A stretch of DNA of 64,000 nucleotides, from the NCBI RefSeq assembly GCF_030683065.1, contig NZ_JAUXMX010000007.1, positions 186,001-250,000 on the forward strand, written 5' to 3'. Below, in pieces: positions 57,326-64,000 of the stretch; position 1 is the stretch's first letter; the number at the start of each line of letters is the position of its first letter. Below the pieces are notes generated by a model. That model made no database searches. It worked only from the letters and a program-made list of their open reading frames with translations, and was not told the DNA's origin. The translations under genes were made by a program, and so were the position numbers. This stretch comes from Pseudomonas sp. (GTDB lineage Bacteria; Pseudomonadota; Gammaproteobacteria; Pseudomonadales; Pseudomonadaceae).

Positions 57326-58180
57326 ATGTCGTTACCATTTGTTTTTCGCACGATCGAACTGGATGGCCAAACCATCCGTACCGCCGTTCGCCCCGGTAGC
57401 GGAAAAATGGCGCCGCTACTGATCTTCAACGGCATCGGCGCCAACCTGGAGCTGGTCATGCCCTTCGTTCGGGCACTCGACAGCGACCTTGAAGTGATCG
57501 CCTTCGACGTGCCCGGCGTGGGTGGTTCATCGACCCCCAGCACCCCCTTCCGCTTCCCCGGCCTGGCCAAACTCGCAGCGCGCATGCTGGATTACCTGGA
57601 CTACGGCCAGGTCAATGTAATCGGCGTGTCCTGGGGCGGCGCCCTGGCACAACAGTTCGCCCATGATTATCCGGAGCGCTGCAAAAAACTGGTGCTGGCC
57701 GCCACATCGGCCGGGGCAGTGATGGTGCCGGGCAAGCCCAAGGTACTCTGGCGCATGGCCAGTCCACGGCGCTATGTGCAGCCATCCTACGGCGTACAAA
57801 TCGCCCCGGACATCTACGGCGGCGCCTTTCGCCGCGACCCCAAGCTGGCCCTGGCGCATGCCAGCAAGGTGCGCTCGGGCGGCAAGATGGGCTACTACTG
57901 GCAGTTATTCGCCGGCCTTGGCTGGACCAGCATTCACTGGCTGCACAAAATACGTCAGCCGACCCTGGTGCTGGCCGGTGACGATGATCCGCTGATCCCG
58001 CTGATCAACATGCGCCTGCTCGCCTGGCGCATCCCGAACGCCGAACTGCACGTAATCGACGATGGCCACCTGTTCCTGGTGACTCGCGCCGAGGCCGTGG
58101 CGCCGATCATCATGAAATTCCTCGCTGAAGAGCGCCAACGCGCCGTAATGCACCCGCAGCCTGCCGTTGCTCGCCAGTAA
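57326..58180 (+). CDS. phaZ: Intracellular PHA depolymerase
   Basis: Granule-bound alpha/beta hydrolase that mobilises mcl-PHA. 284 aa from the ATG giving MSLPFVFRTIELDGQ; an in-frame extension upstream lacks homology. The lipase box GVSWGGA puts the catalytic Ser at residue 102, the same number as reported for P. putida PhaZ. DDDPLIPL contains the likely catalytic Asp and DDGHLFL the His. Between phaC1 and phaC2, the conserved order. Confidence 0.97.
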   Translation: MSLPFVFRTIELDGQTIRTAVRPGSGKMAPLLIFNGIGANLELVMPFVRALDSDLEVIAFDVPGVGGSSTPSTPFRFPGLAKLAARMLDYLDYGQVNVIGVSWGGALAQQFAHDYPERCKKLVLAATSAGAVMVPGKPKVLWRMASPRRYVQPSYGVQIAPDIYGGAFRRDPKLALAHASKVRSGGKMGYYWQLFAGLGWTSIHWLHKIRQPTLVLAGDDDPLIPLINMRLLAWRIPNAELHVIDDGHLFLVTRAEAVAPIIMKFLAEERQRAVMHPQPAVARQ

Positions 58181-58487
58181 TGAGGGGCGATGCAAGCACT
58201 CACGCGCAGCCAGCCGCGCTCAACAGAGTGGCAATTTCTCGGCCGGCTGGGCCGCGAGCGCTGCCACAACGCCCTATCTCGGTGCACGAATAATGGCGCC
58301 GGCGCTTATCACTGCACCCACCTTCTGGCCTGCTGATTGGCTCGGGTACCACTGACACTGCGTGACAGTTCCCCGCCCTATGGCACACCATGCCACGGCG
58401 TAGCGCCTTGCCCATAAGCGCAGACATCCTGTTTTGAATCAACCCACTGACCACTCCGGCTGCTAGTCTGCAAACTGACAGTCGTCT

Positions 58488-58503
58488 TGGTATAAGCCTT
58501 GCT
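58488..58503 (+). promoter_or_regulatory. Possible sigma-54-like element upstream of phaC2
   Basis: TGGTATA-AGCC-TTGCT keeps GG-N10-GC and a perfect TTGCT, but the upstream half is degenerate. About 42 nt before the phaC2 ATG. The 364-nt gap (58181-58544) also holds the TGGCA-N5-TGCCA inverted repeat at 58381-58395 and no gene I can support. Confidence 0.3.
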
Positions 58504-58544
58504 GTACTGCACCCTGATCACGGATAGCTTTGGAGTGTCGCCGC

Positions 58545-60227
58545 ATGCGCAAACAACCCCCGGCATCTAGCCTCCCGGCCCCCGCCGGCGCAATGAATGT
58601 CCAAAGTGCCGTCGTTGGCTTACGCGCCAGAGACATGTTCTCCACCCTGCGCAGCCTGGCCTTGCAGGGTTTGCGGCAGCCCGCTCACAGCGCCCGTCAT
58701 GCGCTGGCCCTGGGCGGGCAGCTGGGTCGTGTTCTGCTCGGTGATACGCCTTACCAGGTTAATCCGAAAGACTTACGCTTTACCGATCCGACCTGGCGGT
58801 TAAATCCGTTTTACCGGCGCAGCCTGCAGGCCTACCTGGCCTGGCAAAATCAGCTCGGCAGCTGGATCGAGGAAAGCGACATGAGCGCTGATGATCGCAG
58901 CCGCGCGCGCTTTGTCGTCAGCATCCTTGGCGATGCGCTGTCACCCTCCAACACGCTGCTCAACCCACTGGCGCTCAAAGAGCTGTTCAACAGTGGCGGC
59001 AGCAGCGTAGTCAAAGGCCTGAGCCACCTGCTCGACGACCTGTTGCACAACAACGGCATGCCCAGCCAGGTCAACAAGCGGGCCTTCGAAGTCGGTCGCA
59101 GCCTGGCCGCCACACCCGGCGCGGTGGTGTTTCGCAATGAACTGTTGGAGCTGATCCAGTACAAGCCGATGAGCGAGAAACAATACGCCCGCCCCCTGCT
59201 GATCGTCCCGCCCCAGATCAACAAGTACTACATCTTCGACCTGTCGCCAGACAAGAGCTTCGTCCAGTACGCCCTGAAGAATGGCCTGCAAACCTTTATC
59301 GTCAGCTGGCGCAATCCTGATGCGCGGCACCGCGAGTGGGGCCTCTCCAGCTATGTACAGGCGATCGAGGAGGCTATCGATGTATGCCGGGCAATCACCG
59401 CCAGCAAAGACGTCAACCTGCTGGGCGCCTGCGCGGGCGGCCTGACCATCGCCGCCCTGCAGGGGCACCTGCAGGCCAAGCGGCAACTGCGCAAAGTGGC
59501 CAGCGCCACCTACATGGTCAGCCTGCTGGACAGCCAGATCGACAGCCCGGCGATGCTCTTCGCCGACGAAAAAACCCTGGAAGCGGCCAAGCGCCGCTCC
59601 TACCAACAGGGCGTACTGGACGGCCGCGACATGGCCAAGGTGTTCGCCTGGATGCGCCCTAACGACCTGATCTGGAACTACTGGATCAACAATTATCTGC
59701 TCGGCAAGCAGCCGCCGGCCTTCGACATTCTCTACTGGAACAACGATAACACCCGCCTGCCGGCTGCACTGCATGGCGACCTGATCGACTTCTTCCAACA
59801 CAATCCATTAATCCGTGCCGGCGGCATGGAGATATGTGGCACCCCGGTCGACCTGCGCAAGGTCACCGTCGACAGCTTTAACGTCGCCGGGATCAACGAT
59901 CACATCACCCCCTGGGACGCGGTATACCGCTCGACCCTGCTGATCGGCGGCAACAAACGCTTCATCCTGTCCAACAGCGGGCATATCCAGAGCATTCTCA
60001 ACCCGCCGGGCAACCCCAAGGCCAACTACCTCGAGAGCAACACGCTGAGCGCCGACCCGCGGGCCTGGTACCACGACGCACAAAAGCACGACGGCAGTTG
60101 GTGGCCGCAGTGGCTGAGCTGGACCCAGGAACACGCGGGTGAACAGCGCGAAACCCTGACCGCCCTGGGTAATGCGCAGTACCCCGCGATGGAAGCAGCA
60201 CCCGGCACTTATGTGCATGTGCGCTAG
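58545..60227 (+). CDS. phaC2: Poly(3-hydroxyalkanoate) synthase 2 (class II)
   Basis: Second class II mcl-PHA synthase, 560 aa from an ATG with GGAGTG upstream. The lipase-like box GACAGGL has its nucleophile at Cys296, the same residue number as in PhaC1, which supports this start. INDHITPW and SNSGHIQSILNPPGNPK provide the rest of the active site. The N-terminal 20 residues are Pro/Ala-rich and differ from PhaC1. A gap of 364 nt after phaZ suggests a promoter of its own. Confidence 0.97.
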   Translation: MRKQPPASSLPAPAGAMNVQSAVVGLRARDMFSTLRSLALQGLRQPAHSARHALALGGQLGRVLLGDTPYQVNPKDLRFTDPTWRLNPFYRRSLQAYLAWQNQLGSWIEESDMSADDRSRARFVVSILGDALSPSNTLLNPLALKELFNSGGSSVVKGLSHLLDDLLHNNGMPSQVNKRAFEVGRSLAATPGAVVFRNELLELIQYKPMSEKQYARPLLIVPPQINKYYIFDLSPDKSFVQYALKNGLQTFIVSWRNPDARHREWGLSSYVQAIEEAIDVCRAITASKDVNLLGACAGGLTIAALQGHLQAKRQLRKVASATYMVSLLDSQIDSPAMLFADEKTLEAAKRRSYQQGVLDGRDMAKVFAWMRPNDLIWNYWINNYLLGKQPPAFDILYWNNDNTRLPAALHGDLIDFFQHNPLIRAGGMEICGTPVDLRKVTVDSFNVAGINDHITPWDAVYRSTLLIGGNKRFILSNSGHIQSILNPPGNPKANYLESNTLSADPRAWYHDAQKHDGSWWPQWLSWTQEHAGEQRETLTALGNAQYPAMEAAPGTYVHVR

Positions 60228-60303
60228 CACACCACCGAGCACTGGCCGAAGTCACCTTCGGCCAGTTATCTTCCAGCCCTCACTGCCAGCATAAGAAGAC
60301 CGG

Positions 60304-60918
60304 ATGAAAACCCGCGACCGTATCCTCGAGTGCGCGCTGATGCTGTTCAACCAGCAAGGCGAACCCAACGTATCCATTCTCGAAATCGCCAATGAACTGG
60401 GAATCAGCCCAGGCAACCTGTACTACCACTTCCATGGCAAGGAGCCGCTGATTCTCGGCTTGTTCGAGCGTTTCCAGGCAGAGCTCGCGCCGCTGCTCAA
60501 TCCACCTGACGATGTACGCCTGGATGTAGAGGACTATTGGCTGTTCCTGCACCTGATCGTCGAGCGTATGGCGCACTACCGGTTTCTGTTCCAGGACTTA
60601 TCCAACCTGGCCGGGCGCCTGCCAAAACTGGCCCGCGGCATCCGCAACTGGCTGAACGCATTGAAGCGCACCCTGGCATCACTGCTGGCGCGACTCAAGG
60701 CAGAAAACCAGCTGCTCAGCGACACCGACTCCCTCGGCCAGCTGGTCGAGCAGATCACCCTGACCCTGCTGTTCTCCATGGATTACCAACGCATCATCGG
60801 CCGCGAGGGAGAAAGCCGCCTCGTGGTCTATCAGGTAATGATGCTGGTGGCACCGCACCTGACGACGGAATCACGCTTCGCCGCCGAACACTTGGCGCGT
60901 CGCTACCTGGAAACCTGA
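60304..60918 (+). CDS. phaD: TetR-family regulator of the PHA cluster
   Basis: 204 aa. N-terminal TetR HTH (about 8-55): ILECALMLFNQQGEPNVSILEIANELGISPGNLYYHF. The rest is a ligand-binding domain with no Cys. In P. putida PhaD activates the phaC1 and phaI promoters, with an acyl-CoA as the likely inducer. Convergent with phaF, separated by a strong hairpin. Confidence 0.93.
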   Translation: MKTRDRILECALMLFNQQGEPNVSILEIANELGISPGNLYYHFHGKEPLILGLFERFQAELAPLLNPPDDVRLDVEDYWLFLHLIVERMAHYRFLFQDLSNLAGRLPKLARGIRNWLNALKRTLASLLARLKAENQLLSDTDSLGQLVEQITLTLLFSMDYQRIIGREGESRLVVYQVMMLVAPHLTTESRFAAEHLARRYLET

Positions 60919-60952
60919 ACCACATAACGCCTGCATCAACTGCCGAAAACGA

Positions 60953-60979
60953 CAACGCCCGGCGCTAGGCCGGGCGTTG
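60953..60979. terminator. Bidirectional terminator between phaD and phaF
   Basis: CAACGCCCGGC-GCTAG-GCCGGGCGTTG: an 11-bp perfect stem with a 5-nt loop between convergent genes, followed by GTGTTT on the plus strand. The stem is very stable; the T-tract is short. Confidence 0.75.
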
Positions 60980-60999
60980 GTGTTTACGGCGGTGAGTCT

Positions 61000-61713
61000 T
61001 TAGGACTGGCTGGCCGGTGTTACTGGAGCCGCTACGGCTGCCGGAGCAACAGCTGGCTCAGCTGCGACGGGAGCAGTAGTGACCGCAGGTTTAGCGGCGG
61101 CCTTGGCTGCCGGCTTGGCCACAGCCTTTACCGCAGGCTTGGCTGCAGCTGGCTTGGCGGCTGGCTTAGCGGCAGCTTTAACTGCAGGTTTGGCGGCGGC
61201 TTTGACCGCTGGTTTGGCTGCAGCTTTGACCGCAGGTTTAGCGGCTGCTTTTGCCGCCGGCTTAGCGACTGGCTTAACCGACTTGACCGAAACGCCGGTC
61301 AATTGCTCGATCTGCTTGGTCAGGCTGTCGACCTTGGCGTTGAGCGCTTTCACTTCATTGCGGCTCGGTACACCAAGACGCGAGATAGCGTTGTTCAAAC
61401 GCTTGTCGAACGCCTCTTCCAGCTCGCCCCACTTGCCAATAGCCCGGTCCTTGACCTCGTCGACCTTGGAGCGGGTGCTGCCCACTTTCGACTCGACGGT
61501 AGACTTCACGGCATCGACTTGCTTCTCGACTTCGCTCTTGGCCTGCTTCTCGGCTTTTTCGCCATCCTTGACCAGCGTGTCGAACAGCTTGGTGCCGTCC
61601 TTGCTGACTTTGGAGTAAGCCCCCAGGCCCGCTAACCAGATCTGGCGCGAGTATTTTTCAACTTCGCCGATCCAAGAGCTGGTCTGCTTTTCGATTTTCT
61701 TTTTGACGGCCAT
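61000..61713 (-). CDS. phaF: Phasin PhaF with histone-like C-terminal tail
   Basis: 237-aa bifunctional granule protein. The N-terminal half (about 1-140) is an amphipathic, coiled-coil phasin domain (SSWIGEVEKYSRQIWLAGLGAYSK). The C-terminal 90 residues are about nine AKPAAK / VKAAAKPA repeats like histone H1, which bind DNA and tie granules to the nucleoid so they are shared at division. A 10-nt gap separates it from phaI upstream. The repeat region is encoded by imperfect DNA repeats (about 61079-61265), a likely site of length variation. Confidence 0.96.
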   Translation of the reverse strand: MAVKKKIEKQTSSWIGEVEKYSRQIWLAGLGAYSKVSKDGTKLFDTLVKDGEKAEKQAKSEVEKQVDAVKSTVESKVGSTRSKVDEVKDRAIGKWGELEEAFDKRLNNAISRLGVPSRNEVKALNAKVDSLTKQIEQLTGVSVKSVKPVAKPAAKAAAKPAVKAAAKPAVKAAAKPAVKAAAKPAAKPAAAKPAVKAVAKPAAKAAAKPAVTTAPVAAEPAVAPAAVAAPVTPASQS

Positions 61714-61723
61714 GCTGTTCTCC

Positions 61724-62164
61724 TTATTTGGTACGCGCGACTTGCTCGAGCAACGCGCTTAGCTGGTCAAGCTTAGCAGACAGTACTGCAACATCCTGCT
61801 TGGATGGGATGCCGATACGGTTGAGCGCACTGGCTACGCGGGTGTCGAACGCCTTCTCGATTTTATCGAGTTGCACTTCAACTTTATCTTTCACGCTGTT
61901 GACGTTGCTGGTCACGCTGCTCTTGACGCTATCGATCTGGCTATTGGCTGCTTCGACCTGGTCATTGACCAGTGTCTTGCCTTGCTTCTCGACGCTTTCG
62001 CCGCTCTTGACCAGCTCTTTGAAATACTCGGCGCCCTCATGCCCGGCTTTGGCATAAGCACCCAGGCCAGCCAGCCAGATCTTGCGGGCATATACTTTTA
62101 CGTCGGTCAGCACGGTGGCTTTATCTTCGACGTCGACTTTCTTCTTCACGGCAACTTTCGACAT
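61724..62164 (-). CDS. phaI: Phasin PhaI
   Basis: 146 aa from an ATG with GAGGTG upstream (an in-frame extension to 62248 lacks homology). Same phasin domain as the N-terminal half of PhaF (KIWLAGLGAYAKAGHEGAEYFKELVKSGE, then KDKVEVQLDKIEKAFD), but without the DNA-binding tail. Coats PHA granules. Likely transcribed with phaF from a PhaD-dependent promoter in the 113-nt gap upstream (62165-62277). Confidence 0.96.
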   Translation of the reverse strand: MSKVAVKKKVDVEDKATVLTDVKVYARKIWLAGLGAYAKAGHEGAEYFKELVKSGESVEKQGKTLVNDQVEAANSQIDSVKSSVTSNVNSVKDKVEVQLDKIEKAFDTRVASALNRIGIPSKQDVAVLSAKLDQLSALLEQVARTK

Positions 62165-62277
62165 GGTGCACCTCACTCTTAGTGTTTCGAGGAAACGCCC
62201 ACGGAATGCAGGCTTAGGAGCAAGGTACCGAGGAAAATTAGAATCCACATACTAGTCGCAAAAAATACAACAACCTC

Positions 62278-62556
62278 TCAAACCTTGAGACTCTTATCCA
62301 GCACCTCTTCGATTTCCCGCTTGATACTGCCGCTCATGGCCGACAACAACAGACCGAGGTTGAGCTGCACACGCACCTGATCCTCACCCACCTCGATACG
62401 CCCATCGGCACCGCTGCGCTTGAACTCCAGGGTGTCGCCATTCCAGCTGTAACGCACGGCATACTCACGCGCCAGACGCTCAGCCAACTGTTCGGCCTTT
62501 TCCCGGGCGACCTCGCGACCGAGCGAATGGGGACGTTGCACATCAATCTTGGCCAT
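62278..62556 (-). CDS. Small PHA-granule-associated protein (PHA_gran_rgn family)
   Basis: 92 aa from an ATG with GGAGAAAC upstream; upstream in-frame codons lack homology. A compact alpha/beta protein starting MAKIDVQRPHSLGREVAREKAEQLAERLAREY and ending KREIEEVLDKSLKV, matching the polyhydroxyalkanoic acid system family found beside phaIF. The role is unknown; possibly a regulatory or granule-surface factor. Divergent from ubiE. Confidence 0.85.
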   Translation of the reverse strand: MAKIDVQRPHSLGREVAREKAEQLAERLAREYAVRYSWNGDTLEFKRSGADGRIEVGEDQVRVQLNLGLLLSAMSGSIKREIEEVLDKSLKV

Positions 62557-62764
62557 GGCGTTTCTCCTGAGCAGACCAACTGCGACCTTAAGTCGCGCGA
62601 CTATAGCAATTAAGCTGCAGTCACTCGCTGCACACTGCACCAGATGCCAGGCATTTTGCTTTGGCGGTACTTGCCGCTTGGCCCTTGCAGCTCCGCGCGG
62701 TCTTTTCGGTTTAGAATGGCTGCTACTTTGATTCAGCCTCTCTATATATTCAGGTAAGGGCGAG

Positions 62765-63535
62765 ATGAACGACCCGCGCAAGCACAGCGACAGCGAACCC
62801 ACCACGCATTTTGGCTTCCAGGATGTACCGGAAAGCCAAAAGGCGGACAAAGTCGCCGAAGTGTTTCATTCGGTGGCCGCTAAATACGACCTGATGAATG
62901 ACCTGCTTTCGGGCGGCATGCACCGATTGTGGAAGCGTTTCACCATCGAGCTGTCCGGCGTACGTCCGGGTAATCGGGTGCTGGATATCGCCGGCGGCAC
63001 TGGCGACCTCGCACGCAAGTTCGCCAGCCTGGTCGGGCCCACCGGCGAAGTGGTGCTGGCCGACATCAACGAGTCGATGCTCAAAGTCGGTCGTGACCGC
63101 CTGCTCGACCGCGGCGTGGCCGGTAACGTGCGCTTCGTCCAGGCTGACGCCGAGAAGCTGCCGTTCCCGGACAATCATTTCGATTGCGTGACCATTGCCT
63201 TCGGCCTGCGCAACGTCACCCATAAAGAGGACGCCATCCGCTCCATGCTGCGCGTGCTCAAGCCCGGCGGTCGTCTGCTGGTGCTGGAATTCTCCAAGCC
63301 GTCGAGCAGCCTGCTGTCGAAGGTCTACGACACCTACTCGTTCAAGTTCATGCCGCTGATGGGCAAGCTGATCACCAACGACGCCGAAAGCTATCGCTAC
63401 CTGGCCGAGTCGATCCGCATGCACCCGGACCAGGACACCCTCAAGGCCATGATGGTCGAGGCCGGCTTCGAGCGCGTCACCTACCACAACATGACTGGCG
63501 GCATCGTCGCCCTGCACCGCGGTATCAAACCCTGA
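62765..63535 (+). CDS. ubiE: Ubiquinone/menaquinone C-methyltransferase
   Basis: SAM-dependent C-methylation in ubiquinone synthesis. 256 aa. SAM motif [16 protein letters not shown], then [15 protein letters not shown], and the family signature [17 protein letters not shown] near the N-terminus. First gene of ubiE-ubiJ-ubiB; its stop overlaps the ubiJ start (TGATG). The 208-nt divergent gap upstream has a TATATT-like AT-rich run before the ribosome-binding site but no clear -35. Confidence 0.97.
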   Translation: MNDPRKHSDSEPTTHFGFQDVPESQKADKVAEVFHSVAAKYDLMNDLLSGGMHRLWKRFTIELSGVRPGNRVLDIAGGTGDLARKFASLVGPTGEVVLADINESMLKVGRDRLLDRGVAGNVRFVQADAEKLPFPDNHFDCVTIAFGLRNVTHKEDAIRSMLRVLKPGGRLLVLEFSKPSSSLLSKVYDTYSFKFMPLMGKLITNDAESYRYLAESIRMHPDQDTLKAMMVEAGFERVTYHNMTGGIVALHRGIKP

Positions 63536-64000
63536 TGCTCAGCACCGCCCTACTGGCCGGCGTCGAGCTGGGCCTCAACCGGGTGCTGGCCCTGGACAGC
63601 ACGGCATTGCCACGCCTGGCGCGCCTGAGCGGTCGGGTGATCGCGGTGGACTGCACGGCGCCAGCGCTGCAGCTGTTCATCCTGCCCAGTGGCGACGGTT
63701 TGCAACTGGCCGGGCAATGGGCCGGCGAGGCCGATTGCAGGCTGCGCGCTCCTGCTGCGAGCCTGCTGCGCCTGGCCACCAGCAAAGATAAAACGGCGGT
63801 ACTGCATAGCCCGCACGTCGAGCTGGACGGCGACAGCGCCGCCCTCATGGAGCTGGCCAGCATTCTTCAAGACCTGGAGCTGGACTGGGAGTACGAACTG
63901 TCGCGCTGGCTTGGCCCCGTCGCCAGCCAGCTAATCGGCAGCCATCTGCGCAGCCGTGCCAACTGGACCGGCAAGACCCTCGACAGCCTGCGCCTGAACC
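63535..64000 (+). CDS. ubiJ: Ubiquinone accessory factor UbiJ (3' truncated by window)
   Basis: The ATG overlaps the ubiE stop (TGATG) and the frame is open for 155 codons to the end of the window. It begins [18 protein letters not shown] and continues with the SCP2-like lipid-binding fold (LQLFILPSGDGLQLAGQW, SLLRLATSKDKTAVL). UbiJ forms a complex with UbiK and organises the Ubi enzymes. The expected next gene, ubiB, lies outside. Confidence 0.9.
   Translation, partial: MLSTALLAGVELGLNRVLALDSTALPRLARLSGRVIAVDCTAPALQLFILPSGDGLQLAGQWAGEADCRLRAPAASLLRLATSKDKTAVLHSPHVELDGDSAALMELASILQDLELDWEYELSRWLGPVASQLIGSHLRSRANWTGKTLDSLRLN

Noticed and set aside
62165..62277. PhaD operator in the phaI promoter region
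   Set aside because: I looked for a clear inverted repeat but found none I could defend by eye; the P. putida operator sequence is not something I can recall reliably.

Overview
The window is an ordinary, gene-dense, high-GC chromosomal segment from a gammaproteobacterium of the genus Pseudomonas. I base this on gene content and order (aceF, a dipA-type c-di-GMP phosphodiesterase, msrA; hemE, gltD, gltB, SPOR-ATPase, aroB, aroK, pilQPONM, ponA; maeB, rpmE, priA, argS, hslVU; the medium-chain PHA locus phaC1-phaZ-phaC2-phaD with convergent phaIF; ubiE), which follows the P. aeruginosa PA5016-PA5064 neighbourhood as I remember it, and on Pseudomonas-style REP and GTAGGGTG-type intergenic palindromes. 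I cannot name the species. About 47 protein genes are supported. I saw no tRNA, rRNA, CRISPR array, insertion sequence, prophage or integrase.

Layout. 1-9.3 kb: the 3' part of aceF (pyruvate dehydrogenase E2), a small secreted protein, dipA, msrA, a stand-alone membrane-linked FMN glutamate-synthase-like protein, rlmJ and a nitronate monooxygenase-like gene. 9.5-20.5 kb: an acyl-CoA dehydrogenase, then an ion and osmotic group (CPA1 antiporter with a regulatory tail, a giant MscK-type channel, SelO, an SLC13-type carrier with RCK_C domains). 20.7-26.1 kb: metY, trxC, a hot-dog thioesterase, a tandem universal stress protein with a well-placed Anr-like box, an orphan ParA and hemE. 26.3-32.3 kb: gltB-gltD. 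32.5-40.7 kb, minus strand: pilM-N-O-P-Q-aroK-aroB-SPOR/ATPase, tightly coupled by overlaps. 40.9-49.9 kb: ponA, maeB, an M48 lipoprotein protease, a secreted thermonuclease-like protein, rpmE and divergent priA. 50-55 kb: argS, an FtsN-like SPOR protein, hslVU behind a good sigma-32-type promoter, and a DUF971 gene. 55.5-62.6 kb: the complete PHA granule locus. 62.7-64 kb: ubiE and the start of ubiJ, which runs off the end.

How it works together. The pil genes encode the inner-membrane alignment complex and outer-membrane secretin of type IV pili and share a transcript with shikimate-pathway genes. The PHA locus holds two synthases, a depolymerase, a TetR-type activator, two phasins and a small granule-associated protein, so it covers synthesis, turnover and granule organisation. 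gltBD makes glutamate, hslVU handles misfolded protein, and argS, rpmE and priA serve translation and replication restart.

I did not find a clearly new multi-gene system. The observations most worth a second look are regulatory or structural: a terminator-like hairpin inside the signal-peptide codons of the nuclease downstream of rpmE; a strong AT-rich patch confined to the 3' half of pilQ; a repeated GCTARCTGTTGC motif built into a terminator/promoter junction before the antiporter; an Anr-like box at about -41.5 of the usp gene; sigma-54-like elements before phaC1 and phaC2; an A-rich Hfq/Crc-like site at the phaC1 start; and a dispersed family of palindromes that has collapsed into a short tandem array before the SLC13 gene.
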